A stretch of DNA of 42,542 nucleotides from [Eubacterium] saphenum (GTDB taxonomy: Bacteria; Bacillota; Clostridia; Lachnospirales; Anaerotignaceae). Of this stretch, positions 1-6,274 are shown piece after piece. The notes under the pieces are model-generated. The model saw nothing but the letters and a program-made list of their open reading frames with translations, did no database searches and was not told where the DNA came from. The DNA lies in NCBI GenBank assembly GCA_004557645.1, contig SFGI01000035.1:1-42542 (forward strand), given 5' to 3'. Position numbers and translations under genes: made by a program. Each line of letters begins with the position of its first letter. Positions within the stretch are counted from its first letter, which is position 1.

Positions 1-75
1 CTGCTCTTGATCACTAGTACCGCAGGAAGATAATCCAATCATCGCGATAACTGCAAATAACAGTAATCTCTTCAT
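1..75 (-). CDS. lipoprotein, N-terminal part (cut by window edge)
   Basis: Only the first 25 codons are in the window. They begin MKRLLLFAVIAMIG, followed by the lipobox L-S-S-C and then GTSDQEQ. A short basic start, a hydrophobic core and a cysteine at residue 18 are the pattern of a type II signal peptide, so the product should be anchored to the outer face of the membrane. The rest lies to the left, so the function is unknown. The start faces away from the promoter at 101-129. The AG-rich stretch upstream gives only a weak ribosome site. Confidence 0.55.
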   Translation of the reverse strand, partial: MKRLLLFAVIAMIGLSSCGTSDQEQ

Positions 76-100
76 TTTCCGCCAACTTTCTCTCTTCCGC

Positions 101-145
101 TTGACTTCTTTCCATATTTCTCCTATGCTGAAAATACAGGCTGTT
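101..145 (+). promoter_or_regulatory. sigma-A promoter with downstream operator-like box (copy 1)
   Basis: TTGACT at 101-106, a 17-bp spacer and TATGCT at 124-129. AATACAGGCTGTT follows at 133-145, containing the short dyad ACAG-G-CTGT. An almost identical arrangement occurs at 1630-1674, so the two genes downstream are probably co-regulated. Confidence 0.65.
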
Positions 146-180
146 GCAGCAGCCGAGTTTTCGAAGAAAGGAGGAATTCT

Positions 181-444
181 ATGAATAGAGCTAAAATCAC
201 TTTTGCAAATGGGTCCACTCTTTTTCTCAGCGATTCCAGCGAAATAGCTCCAATTATTCACATGAAGGATGAAAAAGGACCTTTCGCTTCTCTTGGCGAA
301 TACAATCCTCTTTATCCCCATATCCATGATGGTCTAATTCCTTCCATTTTGGATGTTCTGTGTTTCTGCGATTTCTTCGCTGTTAGAGAAAAACCTGATA
401 CCATCTTCTGCGCTAAATCTATCGTCTCTATTGAATCTATCTAG
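181..444 (+). CDS. small protein of unknown function (87 aa)
   Basis: The start is fixed by AAGGAGG seven bases upstream and by the promoter at 101-129. The product is soluble, without a membrane segment or signal peptide. It starts MNRAKITFANGSTLF and is acidic to neutral, with hydrophobic patches. I recognise no family. A hairpin terminator follows within 10 bp of the stop, so it is a single-gene unit. It lies in the accessory element whose recombinase is at 4350-5810. Having its own promoter and terminator is typical of cargo genes on phage-like elements. Confidence 0.6.
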   Translation: MNRAKITFANGSTLFLSDSSEIAPIIHMKDEKGPFASLGEYNPLYPHIHDGLIPSILDVLCFCDFFAVREKPDTIFCAKSIVSIESI

Positions 445-453
445 GATTTATCC

Positions 454-485
454 AAAGGCTTACTTTTTTAACGGTAAGCCTTTTT
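454..485 (+). terminator. rho-independent terminator overlapping a convergent gene
   Basis: Stem AAAGGCTTAC (454-463) pairs with GTAAGCCTTT (474-483), and the T-run continues past it. It ends the gene at 181-444 and lies over the last codons of the minus-strand gene at 460-696. Confidence 0.75.
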
Positions 486-696
486 CTTCGTTTTCCAAAA
501 TCGATTTCATCTTCGTCTGAAGATAATCTCCTTCTTGGCTATATGGCCATGTTAGGTATCTACTGGCACTGTTAATTTTTTCTTCGAGTTCTCCATAATT
601 ATCTGATCCCTGATGAAAATAATCGTAGAGTTCTTCTGCGGCTTCTTTGATTTTTTCAACTGCACTATCGCATTTTTCTTGCATCTTTTTATCCAT
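460..696 (-). CDS. small charged helical protein (78 aa), unknown function
   Basis: I start this at ATG 696 (MDKKMQEKCDSAVEK). The in-frame GTG at 705 overlaps the ribosome site AAGGAGG, whereas 696 has correct spacing. The sequence is rich in Glu and Lys and probably a helical pair, with no membrane segment. It converges on the gene at 181-444 and shares that gene's terminator DNA. No family is recognised. The strong ribosome site and acceptable codon use make it a likely real accessory gene. Confidence 0.55.
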   Translation of the reverse strand: MDKKMQEKCDSAVEKIKEAAEELYDYFHQGSDNYGELEEKINSASRYLTWPYSQEGDYLQTKMKSILENEEKGLPLKK

Positions 697-783
697 TGGG
701 GACACCTCCTTAGACTGCTTCCTTTTTTAACTTTCTTTTTTTTACATTTTGTGATATATTCAAAACCAAAGGGGGCTGAACAT

Positions 784-1281
784 ATGCGTGATCGTTTTTG
801 GGCTATGTACTCTGAAACGCAATTTACATACTTCTACTACTGGCAATATAGAGATTTATCTCAAAAAATAGATTTTTGGCTTCGCATAATCTCTACATTC
901 ACAACCGGAAGCAGTGTTGTAGCAATTTTGCTTGAAAAAGCAACGCCCATAATCTGGACAGTCCTTATCACTATTTCTCAAACATACCAATCCCTTCAAC
1001 ATCTTCTTCCTTTTCAAGAAAGAATGACTCGAGTTGATTACTTTCTTCCTCCCCTCAAAAAGCTTCTTAATGAAATAAGAAGAAAATGGGAATATATCGA
1101 TACATTCAGTGATGAAGAAATAACTGAGTCAATTTACGAATTTCGCGAAAAATTCATTTCATTGGAACAAGAATATATCGGTTCATACCCGTTTCCTCAC
1201 AGAAAGTGCTGCAAGAAGAAAGTCGATATATCGTTAAAAGAGCATTTCGATTATCACTATAATTTTGAAGGAGGTGAATAA
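784..1281 (+). CDS. two-transmembrane protein, SLATT-like architecture (165 aa)
   Basis: ATG 784 is chosen because a G-rich ribosome site precedes it; the open frame upstream to 613 overlaps the divergent gene. Two hydrophobic segments lie at about residues 28-50 and 54-76. A long charged helical region follows (about 80-135), then a Cys/Lys-rich patch (KCCKKK) near the C-terminus. A membrane hairpin followed by a cytosolic helical bundle resembles SLATT-type proteins, some of which are proposed pore-forming effectors in defence operons. That assignment is inference, since I cannot match a domain with certainty. The next gene starts 1 bp after the stop, so the two are translationally coupled. 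Confidence 0.6.
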   Translation: MRDRFWAMYSETQFTYFYYWQYRDLSQKIDFWLRIISTFTTGSSVVAILLEKATPIIWTVLITISQTYQSLQHLLPFQERMTRVDYFLPPLKKLLNEIRRKWEYIDTFSDEEITESIYEFREKFISLEQEYIGSYPFPHRKCCKKKVDISLKEHFDYHYNFEGGE

Positions 1282-1282
1282 T

Positions 1283-1417
1283 ATGCCTGAAAACAAGTCC
1301 AATAGCTCCAACAAATCTACTGTCAAGCACACCGGATCACAATTCCGTGGTGATAACGCCCCTACTCCCGGTTATCGTCCACCCACTCCTCCAGCAAAAA
1401 CATCTAAGAAAAACTGA
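1283..1417 (+). CDS. short disordered Pro/Ser/Lys-rich protein (44 aa)
   Basis: ATG 1283 follows GGAGGTG by a few bases and lies 1 bp after the stop of the two-membrane protein, so both are one operon. The product begins MPENKSNSSNKSTVK and ends with a proline-rich, lysine-rich tail (PPTPPAKTSKKN). It has no hydrophobic core and should be disordered. Strict coupling to the membrane protein suggests a partner or regulator of it. No family is recognised, and it is below the size most gene finders report. Confidence 0.55.
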   Translation: MPENKSNSSNKSTVKHTGSQFRGDNAPTPGYRPPTPPAKTSKKN

Positions 1418-1445
1418 GAACGATTATTCGTTCTCTTTTTTCTTT
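1416..1445 (+). terminator. rho-independent terminator
   Basis: GAGAACG (1416-1422) pairs with CGTTCTC (1429-1435), followed by a long T-rich run. It overlaps the stop of the 44-codon gene and the last codons of the convergent 54-codon gene. Confidence 0.75.
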
Positions 1446-1588
1446 TTCGGTGGACACGGAGGAATATATTTTGGCAAAAGTTCAGCTCTCTGGCTTCCCT
1501 GTTGGCATATAAAAGATATAGCCATTATTAAAACCTGCACTATTGTTACCACAAAAACCAGCACTGCTGCGCATTCCTGCTCGCTCAT
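1424..1588 (-). CDS. small single-pass membrane protein (54 aa)
   Basis: ATG 1588 has a near-perfect ribosome site (AAGGAGGTGATCCC) directly upstream, so I use it rather than the longer frame from 1636. The product has an acidic start (MSEQE), one strong membrane segment at residues 7-28 and a tail ending in KKKKENE. A short N-terminal segment, one membrane span and a lysine-rich end resemble the holin-like toxins of Gram-positive type I toxin-antitoxin loci. This is similarity of shape only. It converges with the 784-1417 operon and its end lies inside that operon's terminator. Confidence 0.55.
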   Translation of the reverse strand: MSEQECAAVLVFVVTIVQVLIMAISFICQQGSQRAELLPKYIPPCPPKKKKENE

Positions 1589-1629
1589 TGGGATCACCTC
1601 CTTTAGCTTGCGTCCTTTTCTTTTTCTGC

Positions 1630-1674
1630 TTGACATTTTTCTCTACCCCTCCTATGCTAAGAATACAGGCTGTT
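1630..1674 (+). promoter_or_regulatory. sigma-A promoter with downstream operator-like box (copy 2)
   Basis: TTGACA at 1630-1635, a 17-bp spacer and TATGCT at 1653-1658. AATACAGGCTGTT follows at 1662-1674, at the same distance from the -10 as in the copy at 101-145. It drives the small gene at 1701. Confidence 0.7.
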
Positions 1675-1700
1675 ATAGTATCCAGAATCGTTTAGAAAGG

Positions 1701-1877
1701 ATGAAAAATTTGTATATTCCAAAAATTGACCCGGAAATAATCAAAGTAAGTCAAGAAATTACACAGCAGAAAACCAAAGCTGAAAAAGAAAGAAAACTTA
1801 TGGCTTGGCTTGCGGATAAAGCTGTTGACATCGCCGCATTGATTATTTCCATCATCGCTCTTATCAGAACGTTCTAA
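1701..1877 (+). CDS. small tail-anchored membrane protein (58 aa; 55 aa if TTG start)
   Basis: The frame opens at ATG 1701, but the ribosome site GAAAGG abuts that ATG. TTG 1710 has correct spacing to AAAGGA and may be the true start. The N-terminal two thirds is charged and helical (QEITQQKTKAEKERK). The C-terminus is one membrane segment, AVDIAALIISIIALIRTF, running to the stop. The last ten coding bases are the palindrome AGAACGTTCT, which the convergent 26-codon gene also uses, so both proteins end in IRTF. It is transcribed from the promoter at 1630-1658. Confidence 0.55.
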   Translation: MKNLYIPKIDPEIIKVSQEITQQKTKAEKERKLMAWLADKAVDIAALIISIIALIRTF

Positions 1878-1944
1878 TGATTGCCACCACGCTTATCAAA
1901 ATCGAAACGATTGAGATAGCGTGATTTTTTATGTACTGGTTCAT
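1864..1944 (-). CDS. 26-residue membrane peptide, convergent with and similar to its neighbour
   Basis: ATG 1944 is preceded by AAAAGGAGGTG at good spacing. After MNQYIKNH the peptide is entirely a membrane segment, AISIVSILISVVAIIRTF. Half of these 18 residues match the C-terminus of the convergent protein at 1701-1877, and the other differences are conservative. The two genes overlap by 14 bp. It lies just downstream of the Cro-like repressor gene and could be co-transcribed with it. Tiny hydrophobic peptides with overlapping convergent partners recall type I toxins such as TxpA, BsrG or Fst. The function is inferred only from form. Confidence 0.5.
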   Translation of the reverse strand: MNQYIKNHAISIVSILISVVAIIRTF

Positions 1945-1963
1945 TTGGAACACCTCCTTTTAT

Positions 1964-1978
1964 TACGCTTAAAGCGTA
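1964..1978. promoter_or_regulatory. operator-like palindrome TACGCTTAAAGCGTA
   Basis: A perfect 15-bp inverted repeat around a central base. It overlaps the stop region of the Cro-like gene and lies upstream of the 26-codon gene. The same core, ACGCTTAAAGCGT, occurs in the divergent promoter region at 2206-2218. Confidence 0.6.
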
Positions 1979-2172
1979 TCCTTTGGTAAAAAAATAAGGT
2001 GATTATAACTCACACCATAAACTTCCTCTATTTTTTTAAGCACGGGAATATCTGGATATGTTTTGCCCTTTTCGTAGTTTGCAAGTGTATCAACTGTAAC
2101 TCCTATGCGATTTGCGGCTTCAATTTGTGTCAAACCTTTATTTATTCTCGCCGCTTTCAATGTGACTTTCAT
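1969..2172 (-). CDS. Cro/CI-type helix-turn-helix repressor (67 aa)
   Basis: The whole protein is one XRE-family helix-turn-helix domain. The core KAARINKGLTQIEAANRIGV is followed by the recognition helix TVDTLANYEKGK and then a helical end. It has no dimerisation or peptidase domain, so it is Cro-like. GGGAGGTG precedes ATG 2172. It is divergent from the S24 repressor at 2310, the classic arrangement of a phage or ICE switch. Its promoter spacer contains the palindrome ACGCTTAAAGCGT, which suggests autoregulation. Confidence 0.85.
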   Translation of the reverse strand: MKVTLKAARINKGLTQIEAANRIGVTVDTLANYEKGKTYPDIPVLKKIEEVYGVSYNHLIFLPKDTL

Positions 2173-2197
2173 ATTTTCATCACCTCCCTGCTCTTAC

Positions 2198-2285
2198 ATA
2201 ATATTACGCTTAAAGCGTTTTGTCAATGCCAAAAGCGTAATTTTTTTATTTTTATCTTGATTTTTTTCCGCTTTTGACGTATATT
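2198..2285. promoter_or_regulatory. divergent immunity-region promoters with operators
   Basis: Leftward promoter: TTGACA (2226-2221), 17 bp, TATTAT (2203-2198). Its spacer holds the palindrome ACGCTTAAAGCGT (2206-2218). Rightward promoter: TTGATT (2257-2262), 17 bp, TATATT (2280-2285). Related half-sites AAAGCGTAA (2232-2240) and CGCTTTTGACG (2270-2280) lie between and over the promoters. The layout is that of a bistable repressor switch. Confidence 0.7.
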
Positions 2286-2309
2286 CATAAGTAGAAAGGG
2301 AGTGACCGT

Positions 2310-2960
2310 ATGGGCGATCTCGGAAATAAAGCTATTATGGCTGAAAACATCAAATATTACATGAAAAAGAATAACAAATCAAGAAATGATATTTGTGATG
2401 ACCTTGGATTTAAGTACACTACATTCTCAGATTGGGTAAATGGTAAGAAGTATCCAAGAATTGACAAGATAGAAATGATGGCGAATTATTTTGGAGTGGA
2501 AAAATCTGCACTCGTAGAAAAAAGAAACAACCTCCCAAAAGATGCCATCCCCTACATTCCAGAAGCCATGGTAAACATCCCTCTGGTCGGCTCTGTCAAC
2601 TGCGGCACTCCCCTCTTTGCAGAGGATAACATAGAAGGCTACATCCCTACGCCAGAATCTGACATCCAGACAGGAGAAACGTATTTCTGGCTGAGAGCCA
2701 AAGGGGACAGCATGATAAATGTCGGCATCCATGACGGTGATTTGCTTCTGATCCGCCAACAGACAGATGTTGATAACGGAGATATCGCAGTGGTAGCCGT
2801 AAATGGGGATGAAGCCACCTTAAAAAGAGTGAAAAAACAGGAAAACGCTATCATTCTTCAACCGGAAAATCAAAATTGCGAAACCAGAATATTCATCGGC
2901 GAAGATACAGAAAAGATTAGCATCAGGGGAAGATTGATGAAGGTCGAAAAAAGATTTTAA
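2310..2960 (+). CDS. S24/LexA-type self-cleaving repressor (216 aa)
   Basis: The N-terminal helix-turn-helix (about residues 10-65, KYTTFSDWVNGKKYP) binds DNA. The C-terminal half is a peptidase S24 domain: catalytic Ser in AKGDSMIN, catalytic Lys in ATLKRVKK, and a probable cleavage site at Cys-Gly in VGSVNCGTP. Proteins of this class keep an integrated element silent and cleave themselves when RecA is activated by DNA damage. AGAAAGGGAGTGACC precedes the start. It is divergent from the Cro-like gene at 1969-2172. It is the likely master regulator of the element that ends near 5.83 kb. Confidence 0.9.
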   Translation: MGDLGNKAIMAENIKYYMKKNNKSRNDICDDLGFKYTTFSDWVNGKKYPRIDKIEMMANYFGVEKSALVEKRNNLPKDAIPYIPEAMVNIPLVGSVNCGTPLFAEDNIEGYIPTPESDIQTGETYFWLRAKGDSMINVGIHDGDLLLIRQQTDVDNGDIAVVAVNGDEATLKRVKKQENAIILQPENQNCETRIFIGEDTEKISIRGRLMKVEKRF

Positions 2961-3066
2961 ATAAAAAATCCCCTGCAGTACCGCCATACCGCAAGGGGAA
3001 AATAGAAGATTATTGTCGAACAACCCTCCAAGAGTTACTTTATCACAATATGCAAATATTTGTCAA
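2961..3066 (-). ncRNA. candidate small RNA with promoter and terminator (copy A)
   Basis: Reading leftward: TTGACA (3066-3061), an extended -10 TGATAAAGT (3045-3037), about 70 nt, a hairpin CCCCTTGC...GCAGGGG (2998-2971) and TTTTTT (2969-2964). No coding frame fits. A second locus with the same order and related sequence (AACTT, AGGGTTG, ATCTTCT, hairpin, GGGGATTTTTT) lies at 4211-4296. Each sits just upstream of, and divergent from, a plus-strand gene. The plus strand here contains ACCCTCC (3024-3030), complementary to the ribosome site GGAGGGT of the next gene. Confidence 0.45.
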
Positions 3067-3083
3067 TTTAAGGAGGGTATATT

Positions 3084-4181
3084 ATGGGTCTTAGATTTCG
3101 AAAAAGTATTAAAATCGCTCCCGGTGTAAAACTGAATTTCGGCAAAAATAGTATCGGTGTTAGCGCCGGCGTGAAGGGTGCCCGCGTTTCCGTTAATTCT
3201 AAGGGGCGCGTTACAAAATCAGTAGGAATACCGGGTACAGGAATTTCCTATGTAAAAACCAGTAAATTAGGTGGTTCACTGTCCGCACCAAAACAGAACA
3301 TTGCCTATGCAAATAATATTGCGAATAGTTCTGTTGGAAACAATGATGTACCGCCGTATGATAGCAGCGGAAACTCCGCCCAAAACAAAGGGAAAGGACC
3401 GAAACGTATTCTTCGTTGGCTTCTTTATTTCCTTATCGTATTTGTTGCAACTTCAATAAATGCAAATCTGTGTTATCCAAGCTTTCTTTTCGCTGGCATC
3501 ATCCATATGTTTCATGTCAGAAATTCCATTATTGACGAAAAGAAACGGAAGATGTCTACGATACGCACCTGTTGTTTTCTGGTATTTTCCATACTTGGGT
3601 GTTTTGTAACATTGGTACCATCCGCACCGGATGTTGAATCCATCACGATTTCCGCTTCACGGGATACCATGGACATCAATGATGAACAGATTGTTTCCAT
3701 TACCTACGAACCAGAAAATGCAGATACATCCGATATGTCCATCAAATTGTCTAATACATCACTGGCAGACGCAGAGCTGGCAGAAAACGGGCAGATTGCA
3801 TTGACTACACTGGAAAAAGAGGGTAGTTTCGTTCTTGCTGCAAAGAGTGGTTCTGTTGAAAGTAATGAACTGGAATTCCAGATTGTTGATGTTAAAAAGG
3901 CCGAAGAAGAACGTATCGCTGCCGAGAAGAAAGCGGAAGAAGAAAGAATTGCCGCAGAAAAGAAAGCTGAGGAAGAACGCATCGCCGCAGAGCAAAAGGC
4001 AGCAGAAGAAAAAGCCGCTACTGCTACATCACAGCAGACAGATAGCCGCACAGTTTACATTACTCCTACTGGTAAACGCTATCATTATAGCAGCTCTTGT
4101 GGTAACGGTACATATAATGCTACTACTCTGGACAAAGCAGTTTCAATGGGGCTTACTCCATGCAAGAAATGTGTAGGATAA
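3084..4181 (+). CDS. DUF4236 membrane protein with coiled coil and Cys/His C-terminal domain (365 aa)
   Basis: The N-terminus (GLRFRKSIKIAPGVKLNFG...GIPGTGISY, residues 2-58) matches DUF4236. Hydrophobic segments follow at about residues 110-140 and 155-175. Next comes an Ig-like or BIG2-like extracellular stretch (about 185-265, ASRDTMDINDEQIVSITYEP), then a coiled coil of repeated AEEERIAAEKK units (about 270-315). The C-terminal domain has H (YHYSSSCG) and CKKC, like the zinc-binding tail of some secreted nucleases. AAGGAGGG precedes the ATG. Such proteins are common cargo on Gram-positive elements; the function is unknown. The coiled-coil repeats are also near-repeats at DNA level. Confidence 0.8.
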   Translation: MGLRFRKSIKIAPGVKLNFGKNSIGVSAGVKGARVSVNSKGRVTKSVGIPGTGISYVKTSKLGGSLSAPKQNIAYANNIANSSVGNNDVPPYDSSGNSAQNKGKGPKRILRWLLYFLIVFVATSINANLCYPSFLFAGIIHMFHVRNSIIDEKKRKMSTIRTCCFLVFSILGCFVTLVPSAPDVESITISASRDTMDINDEQIVSITYEPENADTSDMSIKLSNTSLADAELAENGQIALTTLEKEGSFVLAAKSGSVESNELEFQIVDVKKAEEERIAAEKKAEEERIAAEKKAEEERIAAEQKAAEEKAATATSQQTDSRTVYITPTGKRYHYSSSCGNGTYNATTLDKAVSMGLTPCKKCVG

Positions 4182-4210
4182 TGCATCCATTAAAATATAA
4201 ATAATTCAAT

Positions 4211-4296
4211 AAAAAAATCCCCACCCTGCGCCAACAGGATGAGGATAAGAAGATGGTCGCATGATACAACCAACCCTAAGCAAGTTCATTGTATCA
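4211..4296 (-). ncRNA. candidate small RNA with promoter and terminator (copy B)
   Basis: Reading leftward: an extended -10 TGATACAAT (4296-4288), about 65 nt, a hairpin CCTCATCCTG/CAGGGTGGGG (4244-4219) and a T-run (4217-4211). It aligns with copy A at 2961-3066. The -10 lies in an inverted repeat, ATGATACAA (4261-4269) and TTGTATCAT (4289-4297). On the plus strand AAGACC (4298-4303) could pair with GGTCTT just after the ribosome site of the recombinase. A plus-strand extended -10, TGCTATACA (4312-4320), overlaps this region. Confidence 0.45.
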
Positions 4297-4349
4297 TAAG
4301 ACCGTCTATTTTGCTATACATTTTTTAGTAGCAAAAAGGAGGTCTTTTT

Positions 4350-5810
4350 ATGATTATCGCAGCAGCTTACGTCCGTGTTTCTACGGATGAGCAAACAGAT
4401 TATTCTCCCGCTGCACAGTTGGGCGAAATCAAGGAATATGCCAGTAAAAACGGCTATCATATCCCTGATGAATTCATTTTCATGGATGAGGGTATTTCTG
4501 GCAAACGTGCCGATAAGCGTCCTGCATTCCAAAACATGATTCGGCAGGCCAAAAATAAATCCAACCATATTCAATATATCATCGTACATAAATATGATAG
4601 ATTTGCTAGAAATAAAGATGATTCCGTTCTGTACAAGGCGTTACTGAAAAAAAATGGTGTAAAGGTTATTTCCGTGAAAGAACCTATTCCACAGGATGAT
4701 AAATTAGCAGTCATTTATGAATCTATCCTAGATGCCATGGCTGAGTATTATTCGATAAATCTGGCCGAGGAAGTCAATAAAACGATGATCAGAAAGGCGG
4801 AAATGGGCGAATGGCAGTCTACCGCCCCATTCGGATACCGCAGCGAAAATAAAAGCCTTTCCATCGTGCCGGAAGAAGCAAAGATGGTACGCTATATTTT
4901 CGAACAGTATATCGCCGGCACATCTATGTTTGCCCTCTCCCGGCAGATGAACCAGATGGGGTATCGTACACATAGAGGAAATGTGTTTGAACACAGAACT
5001 ATCCAGTATATTATCAACAACCCTGTGTATAAAGGGTATATGCGCTGGACTCCAGGAAAAAAGGTACGACGAAATTTTAATGACCCAGATTCTATTATTG
5101 CAAAAGGAAATTGGGAACCAATCGTTCCTGAAGAGATCTGGGAAGCTGCCGTCACCCGCTTCAAGAACGAAAAAAAGACGCACTATAAACATAAACGTCC
5201 AGATACAGAAGGTATCCATTGGCTGTCTAGCATGGTGAAATGCTCTTCCTGCGGTCGAAGCCTGATTGTTGGCACGAAATATAAAAACGGAGCAGTGCAG
5301 TTCCAGTGTGGCGGATATAATCACGGCCAGTGCCACGATTCCCACGCCATTTCATCAAATCGCCTGATTCCTGCATTGCTGTCGGAGCTGGAAAAGATTG
5401 CGGAGCATCCAGAGGCTAAAGGATGCCGCTACACCGTCCGCAGGAATACACCAACATCCGATGAATTGGATGTTCATACAGCTTTGCTTGCAAAGGCTCA
5501 GCAGCGGTTGAAAAAAGCAAAAGAAGCCTATTTGAATGATATCGATACACTGGAAGAATACCGCACCAATAAAACGAATATCGAAAATGAAATTGCAACG
5601 ATTGAATCCAGGATCAACGAAATTCGCAGACGAAATGATGCGGCATTCGACAGTGCTGCATTCTCTGCCAGAATAAAATCTGTTATAGAAATTCTGCGTG
5701 ATGATTCCAGACCCATGGAGGATAAGCGCAGCGCATTTAAATCCATCTGCGAAAAAGTTATTTTCAATAAGCATAATAACAGCATTGAGCTGTTTTTATT
5801 TGACGGATAG
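4350..5810 (+). CDS. large serine recombinase, integrase of element 1 (486 aa)
   Basis: The N-terminal resolvase domain (about 1-145) has catalytic Ser in YVRVSTDEQ and downstream arginines (GKRADKRPAFQNM, HKYDRFARNK). A recombinase DNA-binding domain follows (about 155-260, AEMGEWQSTAPFGYR). A zinc ribbon CSSCG...CGGYNHGQC lies near 295-325, and a coiled coil at about 375-440. Length and order fit phage-type large serine integrases. AAAGGAGG precedes the ATG. The stop is about 20 bp from resumption of cotJC homology, where an integrase next to its attachment site is expected. Confidence 0.92.
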   Translation: MIIAAAYVRVSTDEQTDYSPAAQLGEIKEYASKNGYHIPDEFIFMDEGISGKRADKRPAFQNMIRQAKNKSNHIQYIIVHKYDRFARNKDDSVLYKALLKKNGVKVISVKEPIPQDDKLAVIYESILDAMAEYYSINLAEEVNKTMIRKAEMGEWQSTAPFGYRSENKSLSIVPEEAKMVRYIFEQYIAGTSMFALSRQMNQMGYRTHRGNVFEHRTIQYIINNPVYKGYMRWTPGKKVRRNFNDPDSIIAKGNWEPIVPEEIWEAAVTRFKNEKKTHYKHKRPDTEGIHWLSSMVKCSSCGRSLIVGTKYKNGAVQFQCGGYNHGQCHDSHAISSNRLIPALLSELEKIAEHPEAKGCRYTVRRNTPTSDELDVHTALLAKAQQRLKKAKEAYLNDIDTLEEYRTNKTNIENEIATIESRINEIRRRNDAAFDSAAFSARIKSVIEILRDDSRPMEDKRSAFKSICEKVIFNKHNNSIELFLFDG

Positions 5811-5822
5811 ACCTATACCATA

Positions 5823-6167
5823 ATGCAGAAAGGGGGTGCAGACGGCGAATTGGGCGCTACCCTGCGCTATCTGAGCCAGAAATTTACCATGGTCACCCCT
5901 GAAGCAAAGGCGACCTTAAACGATATCGCCACAGAGGAGCTTGCCCATTTGGAAATGATGGGCACCATCGTCCAGCAGCTGAGCCAAGGGCTGACGAAAG
6001 ATCAGATCATTGCCGCCGGCTTAGACCCCTATTACGTAAACCATGGCCTGGGGGTATATCCCTCCTCCGCCGCCGGCGTTCCCTTTTCCGCTGCTTGCCT
6101 GCAGTCCAAGGGCGATCCCATCACCGATTTGTATGAGGATATGGCAGCAGATGCTGCATATGCGTAA
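5823..6167 (+). pseudogene. cotJC: interrupted cotJC, middle segment (spore-coat manganese catalase)
   Basis: From codon 4 (GGADGELGATLRYLSQ) to codon 109 (EDMAA) this is CotJC/Mn-catalase. It carries the metal-site motif TEELAHLEM (Glu and His). The N-terminal 30 or so residues, which hold the first metal Glu, are missing on the left. The sequence leaves the family at 6152, where element 2 starts, and stops after six foreign bases' worth of codons. The ATG at 5823 is probably supplied by element 1 or by chance. In sporulating Firmicutes CotJC is a mother-cell coat protein. This segment alone lacks the second Glu/His pair and cannot be an active catalase. Confidence 0.85.
6143..6151 (+). repeat. 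attachment-site core, left end of element 2
   Basis: GGCAGCAGA, identical to 9961-9969. Here it sits in a near-perfect dyad, ATATGgCAGCA-GA-TGCTGCATAT (6140-6162), as expected for a serine recombinase site. Confidence 0.8.
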
Positions 6168-6230
6168 ACACAAACTTTTCTATTTTTATGATACAGCTCC
6201 GTTTTCTGAAATCCAGTTTTCCACTTTCAC

Positions 6231-6268
6231 AAAAAAAGCCGGGATCAGATCTAATTTCTGATTCCGGC
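6231..6268 (-). terminator. rho-independent terminator of the aspartate kinase gene
   Basis: On the minus strand, GCCGGAATCAG (6268-6258) pairs with CTGATCCCGGC (6248-6238), followed by seven T. It lies 6 bp after the stop codon, which argues that the short kinase is a complete gene. Confidence 0.85.
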
Positions 6269-6274
6269 ATATCA

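Larger units (their letters stand above)
1..5832 (+). mobile_element. element 1: right part of an integrated phage- or ICE-like element
   Basis: This block is lower in GC than the flanking chromosome. It contains small accessory genes, a divergent repressor switch and a terminal serine recombinase. Its right end is set by the first cotJC codon that aligns with the family (GGADGEL, 5832). The left end, and the expected N-terminal 30 or so codons of cotJC, lie beyond the window. The right attachment site is therefore somewhere in 5811-5840; its core cannot be fixed without the left end. No conjugation or virion genes are visible in this part. Confidence 0.75.

Noticed and set aside
3900..4015. 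Tandem DNA repeats in the DUF4236 gene as a CRISPR or VNTR
   Set aside because: They are in-frame coiled-coil codons (AEEERIAAEKK), imperfect, and without spacers.
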